This document shows positions 55,891 to 64,000 of a DNA stretch of 64,000 bases, in pieces. Source of the DNA: Gordionus sp. m RMFG-2023 (Eukaryota; Nematomorpha; Gordioida; Chordodea; Parachordodidae); NCBI RefSeq assembly GCF_954871325.1, contig NC_088777.1, positions 26,699,366 to 26,763,365 on the forward strand. Reading direction: 5' to 3'. Position numbers and translations under genes: made by a program. Position 1 is the first letter of the stretch; each line of letters starts with the position of its first letter. Below the pieces are notes generated by a model. The model had not been told where the DNA came from and ran no database searches. It was given only the letters and a program-made list of their open reading frames with translations.

Positions 55891-57330
55891 ATGAGCAAGG
55901 CTATCACAAATGTATCAGGACCTGAATCCAAGAGGTCAATTCTAGACGATTTGAAAGAAGGACATCCATATGCTATTTTAACAGATGCATCAAATAAGAA
56001 AAATATTAAAACATTTCCCCTGATCCTTCGCTATTTCAACAAGAATAAAGGCATTTCTATAAAACTATTGAAATTTTTTTCATCCGATAGTGAAAAATCC
56101 AACGATATAGCTAACCACATAATGGTAAATTTAGCTGATTCAGGGTTATCAATGAGTTGCATGTCAGCTTTCTGCGCTGATAATGCCTCTGTTAATTTTG
56201 GCAAAAATCAAAGTGTATTTACCGAATTGAGGCAGCACAATAATGAATTAATACCAATTGGCTGTATATGCCATATACTGCATAATTCTTGCAAGAAGGC
56301 AATGAATGTACTATCTGTAGATGTCGAAGTAATTGTGATGAAATGTTTTAACGAATTTATTTCATCAACTAAAAGAGTCACTGAATTAAAAGAATTGGTG
56401 GAGTGGTCTGATTTGGAATGGTGTGAGTTGTTGCGATATGTACCTATCAGGTGGTTATCATTAATACCTGCCATCGAGAGAATTTTAAAATTTTACGAAC
56501 CCTTAAAGAAATACTTCTTAAATAAAGATTTTAAAAGCTGTCCTAAAATTTTGAAAAATTTTTTCGAGGATGAAATGTCAGAAGCATATTTGGGATTAGT
56601 TTCACATGTAGGAAATCTACTTCATGTAGTTAATATTCAGTTGCAATCAGAAGATTCTTTATTGATAAAGATTCACAAAATCATGCTACAGCTATGTTCA
56701 TCTCTACAGTTAAAAATAGATAATAAATTTTATGGCGCTATTGCTAAAAATATCATATTAAAATGTTCAAATATTACTATAATTAACGTATTTTTAAATG
56801 AAGCAAATATTTTTTTAAGACAATTTTGGAATATTTACAATCAAGATTTGATTTTAATAACTCTATTTACAAGTGTATAAATATTATGACTTTGGAACAG
56901 AAACCATCATTTGATGGTTTTTAATTTAATAAATATATTAAAATTACCGATAGACATTGAAGCCTTGTTTGAAGAGATTGTAATTTTTTCCATTTTTTAT
57001 GATTCGCCAGAATACTTAAAGTTAGATGGTCTAAAAGCAGAGGAGAAATGGGTGGAATTTTTTCGTAATAACGATAAATCCCCATGCTTGGAAAAAATTT
57101 GCGAGTATGTTTTCTCCTTACCTCATTCTAATGCCTCATCGGAGCGCATTTTTAGCCTGATGAGGACTGCCTGGAGAAAGGAGAGAAATCGAATTGCTTT
57201 AACAACATTAGAGGCCGAGTTAATGGTTAAACAAAATTATAAAATATCATGCCAGGAATTTTATAAATATCTTAATAACGACGGTAAACGTTTAGTTCCA
57301 TTATTTAAATCTCAAATAAAATATAATTAA
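55891..57330 (+). pseudogene. hAT transposase (family 12), long open region with two close stops
   Basis: The first frame (55891-56880, 329 codons) holds AILTDASNKKNIKTFPLILR and FCADNASVNFGKNQSVF (catalytic-domain acidic motifs), then PIGCICHILHNSCKKAMNVL, the Cys-His block characteristic of hAT transposases, and YVPIRWLSLIPAIERILK. A TAA at 56878-56880 and a TGA at 56887-56889 interrupt the same frame; it goes on at 56911-57330 with FSLPHSNASSERIFSLMR, the dimerisation block, and ends LFKSQIKYN. The N-terminal finger region upstream (55760-55890) is decayed but recognisable by comparison with the inverted copy at 57745-58400. It is the best-kept transposase in the window after that at 6362-9024; probably inactive. 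Confidence 0.85.
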
Positions 57331-57744
57331 CTATAACTATTTGACTTTCTGTATTTTATAAAATCTTATTTATACATTTGCATAAAATCAAATAAATTTA
57401 TTTTTTACATTGTAAAATTAATATTTTGAATATTTTAGCAAATCATAAAAATAAAGAAGCATTACAATCTCCTCAAACATGACATCATATTAAATCTTAT
57501 TAATAATTATCCGAAAATAGTAATAATATTCTTACTTTGGTATTTCTGCAGCATAATTTAGTGAACCTTTATTAAATTATATTCTTCTGATTGCAACTGC
57601 ATATTAACAGCATATAGTAGATTTCCTATATGTAAAATTCCTAAATATACTTGTGCCATTTATTTTTGAAAATTTTTTTCAAAATATTATGACAGCTTTT
57701 ATAATCTATTTATTTTTTAAAGGTTTGTAAAATTTTAAAATTCT

Positions 57745-58400
57745 ACGATGGCGCGTATTAGGAGGAACCTGTCAACCAACATTATGCTGAATCAATTCTG
57801 TAAATATACTCTGGTTTTTACCAAATTCACTGAGGAATTATCAGATCAGAAAGATGCCATGCAATTCATTGGTAATGCCAAATCTGCCATATTTACCATT
57901 ATATATGGTTAACTATGTCTTTGGATATTTCATATCTGGAGAAAATTTTTTTAATAGTTTTATTGAAATGACATTAATTTTGTTGAAATAGGGGAGGATC
58001 AAGGGAAATGTTTTAATATCTCCTTATTAGATGCATCTGTTAGAATTGCATATGTTTGCACATCTTTCAAAACGTCAAGAATTGACCTTCTGGATTTATA
58101 TCCTAAAACATTGATGATAGTCTTGCTCATTTGTGTTCTACAAAGTATACTTTTCATTTATATTAGTCGTTAAATATTATGGGGAAAGATTCTACGAACA
58201 TTGTGATGTTAAGTAGCTCTCTGAATGCTGTACTGCATTATAGGTATTTACCATTTCCGCAACTGTAGTTGCATCTGTATTATTTCTTATTTTTGAAGAA
58301 TATTTTTGTTTTGCAATAGATGTTGATAGACTGCCCTGTACTGATTTATGCTTTGAAGATTTTTGATGCCTCAAAATATCATATTCCCTTCCCCCATTGT
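57745..58400 (-). pseudogene. Inverted partial copy of the family 12 transposase N-terminal region
   Basis: The minus strand reads RHQKSSKHKSVQGSLSTSIA and TDATTVAEMVNTYNAVQHSE (58374-58192), a zinc-finger tail region. After this come MSKTIINVLG, RRSILDVLKDVQTYAILTDA in the same order as MSKAITNVSG, KRSILDDLKEGHPYAILTDA of the plus-strand gene. Several stops and frame changes. It lies inside the same element but on the other strand. Confidence 0.7.
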
Positions 58401-58689
58401 ATTAACTAAATACTGTAGAACAACTTCCCCGCACTGATTATAATTATTTTTTACATTGTAAATTTAAAATTGTTTGTTTTTTTATAAAATCTTATTTATA
58501 CATTAGCATAAAATATATTTTTTTTACATTGTAAAATAACAATTTTTGATAAAATTTTATCTTGGTTACATTCTTTTGTATTTAAAAAAGATTGTTGGTT
58601 ATTATTTTTAAACAAAATTAATATATTATAATAAATATGTTATTTTAATAATAAAGATAGTATTTAAGAAATTTTGTGTCGTACTATAA

Positions 58690-59015
58690 TTACCTATTTT
58701 GAAAAATAGTTGCGTATTTTATTTTGGAAAATAGTTAACTATTTTATTTTGAAAAAGAGTTGGATATTTTATTTTGAAAAATAGTTGGCTATTTTATTTT
58801 GAAAAATAGTTGGCTATTTTATTTTGAAAAATAGTTGGCTATTTTATTTTGAAAAATAGTTGGCTATTTTATTTTGAAAAATAGTTGGCTATTTTATTTT
58901 GAAAAATAGTTGGCTATTTTATTTTAAATAGTTGGCTATTTTATTTTGAAAAATAGTTGGCTATTTTATTTTGAAAAATAGTTGGCTATTTTATTTTAAA
59001 AAATAATTACCTATT
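58690..59015 (+). repeat. 25-bp minisatellite
   Basis: The unit GAAAAATAGTTGGCTATTTT plus ATTTT is repeated about twelve times with few changes; the inner eight units are almost identical. Confidence 0.95.
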
Positions 59016-59264
59016 TTATTTTGGAATAGATTCGATTTTATATTTATAAAAAAAATAAGCGGATAACTAAGTCAATTCTCCTTCGGCCCGCAAAATTTTT
59101 TTTTTAGCAATTTTCATATTTCTCCCACAATTTTTATATTACTCCCACAAAATACCGAATTTCTCCCACAATTTGAAAATTTTGACCTGGCAACCCTGAT
59201 CCTTATTTCTTAAACAAAAACTTCAATTGGAAATTTTTAAATACAATTATACTTGCTTTTTAGG

Positions 59265-60220
59265 TACATTTTCATTATTAAATTAAGCTCCTTTTAGCGC
59301 CTTTGATACTATTAATATATATTTTTTAGTAATTTTATAAATTTTTACATATTTTTATAGTTGTTATAATATTTTAGTGTTTTATCATTTTTTTAAAAAA
59401 TTATACCAATATTAATATTATAAAAATAAAATTTAAAATTTTTATTGATATAGTTAGTTTTATATGTAGAAAAATCTTTAAAATATTTCATTAATGAGTA
59501 AAAATTGGTAGTATTTTATTTATAATATTGTTTAAATAAATCATTATATTATTTATAATTCTAAAAAATAAAACAATGTAATTTGGCGGCGGCATACATA
59601 TAAAACAAAAAATATAAATAATATTGATGGCCCGTCAAGAATGACGGGAGATCAATTATCTCCTTTATTCAATGATGATAGAATAATAAATTTTACCTTA
59701 TTTGATGATGGATGAATTAGAATTTTTTCTATCTTATGAAATGTGAATCAGAAATTTTCCTATCTTATGAGATGTGATTCAGAAATTTATATTTATTTAG
59801 ATGAGATGTTATTCTAAAATTTTCCATTATTTTTGATAAAATATGTTTATGAAGCATATATTTAGTAATTTTAATTTTAATTTTTATTCATTTGTATTTG
59901 TAATTTATAATCTAAAAAATATATACTTGCTAGAAAAGAGTTTTATGGGGCAAAGTTAAATCGAAAATAAGTTATGCAAAACTCATCTAGCAAGAATGTA
60001 TTATTTAGATTATAATTTACAAATAAAAATAAATAAAAATTTCGTTTAAAAAAATTTTTTGTGCACATAAATTAAAATGACTAACTTTTTAGGTATATTT
60101 TCATTATTAAATTAAGCTCTTTTTAAAGCCTTCGATGCTATTAATATATATATTTTTTTACATATTTTTACATATTTTTCTATAGTTGTTTTAATATTTT
60201 AGTGTTTTATCATTTTTTTT
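59265..60220. repeat. Direct repeats of ~130 bp flanking small relics and a hairpin
   Basis: 59265-59392 and 60088-60220 share TCATTATTAAATTAAGCTC, CTATTAATATATA and AATATTTTAGTGTTTTATCA. Between them are a GC-rich hAT scrap (59583-59600), three copies of a CCTATCTTATGAGATGTGAT-like unit (59720-59800), and a hairpin of about 160 bp (59880-60042; arms contain TTTATAATCTAAAAAATATA and its inverse). Confidence 0.6.
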
Positions 60221-60626
60221 ATAAACGTGTTCTTATAGTACAGGCTGTTCCCGCAACACATGTTTCTGTAGAAAGGGCCTTTTCGGGGCTAAAATTTGTG
60301 TTATCATCACAACGAACAAAAAGGAATCATTTATACTTGAAAATATATTACTTAAAAGTTCAAATAATATATTTAAAAATGAGTGATTTTGAATCTTATA
60401 TTTTTTTTTTATATATAATTCATAGATGCTTATAATAAAAATAAATTAGAAGATGATGTTGCTTCAATAAAAAAAAATTTATAACCGTAATGAACCTTTA
60501 TAAACCTTTATAATTAGCTGAACCGAACCTTTACAAATTTCTTCTCAAGAACCGTAACCATTTAAATTTTTTACATACTGAACCGTGACCAAACTGAACC
60601 GTTATAAATAACGGTTCGGGTCCCTG
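60202..60626 (+). pseudogene. hAT 3' end in right arm (transposase dimerisation block)
   Basis: The frame 60202-60435 reads YKRVLIVQAVPATHVSVERA and FSGLKFVLSSQRTKR, the hAT dimerisation block, followed by 3' sequence to the end GAACCGTTATAAATAACGG, GGTCCCTG at 60626. It is the inverted partner of 50088-50405. The coding part is cut at 60220, where the ~130-bp direct repeat begins. Confidence 0.7.
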
Positions 60627-61143
60627 CTTAAATGTTCAACGAAATGCTTATTGCATTTGAATAATTGTTGCAATAATTCGGATATTTTATAAATATATTT
60701 TTTAAAACAAAAAAGTCTTAACCTCATCCCTTTTCATTCATTAAATGCCTTAATTTAATACTATTTACTTTATTTTAATTCTCTTTTTAAATCCTTATTT
60801 TGGCCTTTTAATTATATGGTGCCAGCCGCAAAAAAAGAAAAGAAAAAGTAATTATATTTATTTATTTTTCATGGGGATTCGGAATATTTTTTAAATATTT
60901 TAAAAAAAAGATCCCGAATAAAACGTGGGGATTTAAGATCTTGAATCCCCACGTTGGGATTCCGAATCCCACATGATTCCATATCCCAATACGACATATA
61001 TATTATTATTTTAATACTATTTACATATTAACATTTACGAAAATTAGGATAATTTAAAAGGTCATTAAATAAATTTAAAAGAAAGGATTTTTACAAAAAA
61101 GTCATTAATTACAAAGTAAAAAATATGCAAATTATATATTAAC

Positions 61144-62400
61144 ATTTCCCCCCCCCCTTTTTTTATGTCTTCTTTCCTCAGTATCTTATCTTCACTTCCA
61201 GTCATTTGTTTCCCAATTGCTCCATTAGTCATTTGTTCGTATATCTTTAGATTGTTTGTTTGACCATCTGATTATCGTTTGTTGAATCGATTATCGAACG
61301 TCATGAAACATCGTTGTTGCACATCATTGTTGAAACGTCGTTGGTTGAACATCATTGTTGAAACGTCGTTGGTTTGAACATTGCCTGTTAATTTGCTGTT
61401 TGTATTTGATCATCCCATTTCTCTTTCAAAATTTTATATATATTTTTTTTTACAAAAATTTTTATTTATTTATAACAATCATTTTCTATGTCGTAGGTCT
61501 TATTCTCGCTTTTGAACTTGACTTTGAATTTTTGAACTTTGACTTTGAATTTTCGAATTTTATTGAACTTGAACTTGTTCACTTCTTAATCCTCTAAAAT
61601 TTTATTTTTATTTTATATTTTTTTTTAGTAGAATTTTCATTTGATATTTTGTTGTTGTTTAGCCTCAATCATATCTTTTTAATTGGTTTGTTCGTAGCTT
61701 GTTATCCTTATCATCTAATCATTCGCTTGAATATCATCCTCCCATTAGCTTGTTCATCTCGTTATTTATTATCATTTTTATCAATGTTTAAATAATTTTG
61801 GAATAATGATAATAGAATAAATAATTTATCAGAATCATTCATAAGAATAAGAATCATGGAATATAGAATATTAGAATATTTGGAATTGTTTCAAATTTTT
61901 TATTTATTATTTAATTATTTTTATTTTTAAATTTTACTCCTTTATTCTTCAATTTAAAAACTTTTTTTATATCATAATTTCTCTTTAACTTGTTCTTTAT
62001 AACAAAATTTCTCTTTCTCCTTCCATTTTCAACATACGATCTCCATATCGTACTCCTAATCTCTCTTTCAACATCACGATATTTAATCACCTTTGTTTTA
62101 TTTCTTTTCCAAAAATTTTTTTAAATTTTTTATTAATTATAAAAGTTTTTATTTTATTATTTTCTTCAATTTTTATTTCATTATTGTTTTTACTATTATT
62201 TCTTCAATTGTTATCATATGATTTATTTCTTCTAATTTATAAGAATTTATTTCTTTTTTAACATTTGGTATTAATTTATATAATTTAATTTTATTCAAGT
62301 TTTTATTATTATGATATTTATAATTATAATTTTCATGCTTTTTATTGTAATATGTACCTTCATAATTTTTACTATCTACTTTTCTATTTTCCTCTATTAT
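61144..62400. other. Interior of fossil C without coding signal
   Basis: T-rich low-complexity sequence on the plus strand, with CGTTGTTGAACATCATTGTTGAAACGTCG-like local repeats near 61300-61380 (unit about 32 bp, two to three copies). No supported gene; the open frames at 61355 and 62311 are hydrophobic chance frames. Confidence 0.45.
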
Positions 62401-63328
62401 ATTTACAATTTTATTAAGTATGTTCCCAAAAACTTTTATCCACGTCCTTCCCAGAATTGCAATTTTGTCATTTTGGACTACAAAAGCATCTAAGTTTTAA
62501 GTTATACTCACATTTATTTTAACGATTCTTAGCACCTCTATTCTTTTCCCATCATAGCCAGTCAGTTTCGTATCCGATTTATTTAAGACTTTGATTCCTA
62601 TCTTTCTAGCAATATTAATAGGCATTATCGAAAATGTGACCCGGTGTTGATCTGCATGACTGTTGGTAAATCATTAAGGTATATCGTAACTTTATAATCA
62701 TCATTTGCCTTGTCATCATCCATTCTATTTACGTCAAATCTGTTGTTGTATGACTGATTATTGTTCTGATTATTATTGTATCTAGTGTATCTCGATTCGT
62801 TCTGATGTATATAATATCTATAATTATTTTCATTATATTTGTAATTATCATTATTATTATATCTATAGTTATTGTAGTTATAATTATTTTTATTGTTAAA
62901 TCTTGTAAAATTATTATACGATCCTGGCCGATTATACCCCCTATCATTATCATAAATCTAGGATTATAATTGTTTCGATATCTTGGTTCATAATTATTTG
63001 TATGTCTCGAATCTTCATAATTATCGTATCTCGGTTTCCACTGATATCTGTGTACGTGCGACTTCATATCATGCTCATCGTATTTCATCATCCTTAAAAA
63101 TTTTTTTACTAAATAATCTTTTAATTAATCTTTGGATTTTGTTTTATCATTATTGTCTTATTTTAAATATTTCATCATTAAAATTTTATTATATTTTATT
63201 CAATTTTATATTTTAATTATCTCTTACGTGTTTTTAGAATAATATTAAAATCATTTTCCATAATCCTCTTTCGTCTAGCTTCATCATGTTTCAGTATAAT
63301 TTGTAGCCTCTTAATTCTCTACCACCAT

Positions 63329-63446
63329 GATATTTTCTGGGAAGGCAGATAAAGAAAAAGTAAAAAATTTATTTTATTTTATTTATCATTGATTTATTCT
63401 AAATGAAATAAAATAAACTCGTAACATTCATCTATTTTTAGTATAC
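63329..63446. repeat. LTR copy shared by, or lying between, two opposite fossils
   Basis: Its first ~60 bases match 49612-49670. It starts TGATATT and may end TATACA, and so has TG...CA borders read from either strand. A primer-site-like TGGTGG follows on both sides (TGGTGGTAGAG on the minus strand left of it, TGGTGGCAGTTCC on the plus strand right of it). Confidence 0.45.
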
Positions 63447-64000
63447 ATAATGGTGGCAGTTCCGCTACATATTCGAGGAAATCGTAAATAAATAAATAAA
63501 TATAAAACAGATTCCCAATAATAATGTTAATATAAATATTGAATTTCCAATATACTCAGGCAATGACGATCTTTTGAGTAGATTAGAAGACATCTTCAAG
63601 GACACTCAGATCTCGGACATCGAAAAAGCAGGTTCCTTTACAAGAAGACTACCAGATGAGGTATATATCAAGCTTAAATCGATATGTTCACCTACCGATT
63701 TCATCAATCCATCGATATTGATTGAAAAATTTAGATTATTACACCCGAGGAAATCTACAAGTTCCAACTTATTATTATTTAACGCAGCTGTACAAGGTAA
63801 AAACGAAAGTTACATATTTTAAAAAATGAATGTTTGCTAAGTGATAGTAGAGTTATTGAAAAAGTAAAAATTTCATCAATCAGCAAAAATATTAGGCAGA
63901 ATTACGTTAAAAGAAAACATTACATTAGCAGAAGTTCTTACTTTAAGGATGATTTTGAAGAGTTAGAATTGAAAGAAAATATAATTGCTAAAGTTGAAAA
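63447..64000 (+). mobile_element. LTR-retrotransposon fossil D, gag start, runs off the window
   Basis: The plus strand from about 63541 reads FPIYSGNDDLLSRLEDIFKD and AGSFTRRLPDEVYIKLKSIC, gag-like in style (a helical, charged domain after a FPxYSG-type start). It continues to the window end with at least one break. The family is not certain; Ty3-like by context. Confidence 0.45.

Larger units (their letters stand above)
55451..59198 (+). mobile_element. hAT element (family 12) with CTCCCACAA subterminal motifs
   Basis: The left end is AAGGGTTGCCATG and the right end CCTGGCAACCCTG, flanked by a perfect 8-bp repeat ATCCTTAT (55443-55450 and 59199-59206). CTCCCACAATTTTT motifs are repeated about seven times at 55470-55600 and four times at 59110-59175. 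Inside are a plus-strand transposase (55891-57330), an inverted partial copy of the transposase N-terminal region (57745-58400), and a 25-bp minisatellite (58690-59015). Confidence 0.95.
49729..60996. mobile_element. Large region bounded by inverted arms (TGTCGTATTGGGATATGG...)
   Basis: The left arm 49729-50381 and right arm 60220-60996 are reverse complements. The tips TGTCGTATTGGGATATGGAA and the inverse are identical over about 35 bases, followed by GGGATTCGGAATCCC and CGTGGGGATT motifs. Inside each arm lies the end of a hAT (CARGGACCCGAACCG) with its transposase C-terminus pointing outward. Outside flanks are TATATATA and TATATATT. It may be one giant element, or two copies in inverted order, or a local inverted duplication. 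About 10 kb of other transposons sits between the arms. Confidence 0.6.
60997..63446 (-). mobile_element. LTR-retrotransposon fossil C (gag/protease only)
   Basis: Inside, the minus strand has a basic, Asn/Tyr/Arg-rich nucleocapsid-like region (63091-62729: YQWKPRYDNYEDSRHTNNYE) and then a protease-like stretch (DLPTVMQINTGSHF near 62680; INIARKIGIKVLNKSD near 62610). A tract of G followed by A (minus strand, 61144-61162) adjoins the presumed 3' LTR 60997-61143, itself continued at 49612-49728 across the inverted-arm insertion. A primer-site-like TGGTGGTAGAG lies at 63318-63328 beside the right LTR (63329 to about 63446). Several breaks; no reverse transcriptase seen. Confidence 0.5.

Noticed and set aside
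50088-60626. One single hAT spanning both CARGGACCCGAACCG ends
   Set aside because: Both ends carry the 3' part of a transposase pointing outward, and the flanks are inverted rather than direct repeats.

Overview
This is very AT-rich eukaryotic DNA (by eye about four fifths A+T), almost entirely built of nested, mostly broken transposable elements, with one clear piece of a host gene. Several reading frames are split by GT-AG introns, and the host exons match PTIP/PAXIP1-type tandem BRCT domains. Ty3 elements of the kind common in invertebrates and multi-family hAT elements add to this. The best guess is an invertebrate animal, perhaps an arthropod; the species cannot be named from the window. 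No rRNA, tRNA, CRISPR or bacterial-type operon was seen.

Layout. 1-9451: several hAT elements, including a nearly whole spliced hAT (6150-9443, perfect 8-bp target duplication), a second member cut by the window edge (1-1528) that sits inside another hAT, and a long hairpin repeat (4500-5612). 9452-14231: hAT relics. 14431-27890: four exons of a PTIP-like gene whose reading phase is kept across the splice sites. Its introns hold a long-TIR DNA transposon (14846-16990) and a 9.8-kb hAT (17453-27276) with inverted arrays of ~115-bp repeats at its two ends. That hAT in turn holds an LTR-element fossil (19989-24886).

27891-38760: hAT relics, then a Ty3 fossil on the minus strand (31527-36344) with a small hAT (34652-36264) inserted in its gag. 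38761-47456: a pile of nested hAT relics. 48030-49611: gag/protease fossil. 49729-60996: a pair of inverted arms about 10 kb apart, enclosing a second copy of the small hAT (50984-54863, itself holding a pogo element at 52469-54496) and a hAT of another family (55451-59198). 60997-64000: two further LTR-element fossils in opposite orientations.

The elements do not form a pathway. What the window records is an order of insertions, readable from target-site duplications: 8 bp for hATs, TA for pogo, 5 bp for the LTR element. The parts of most interest are the disrupted but phase-consistent BRCT gene, the hAT with inverted terminal tandem arrays, the filled/empty site pair for the pogo element, and the large inverted arm pair.
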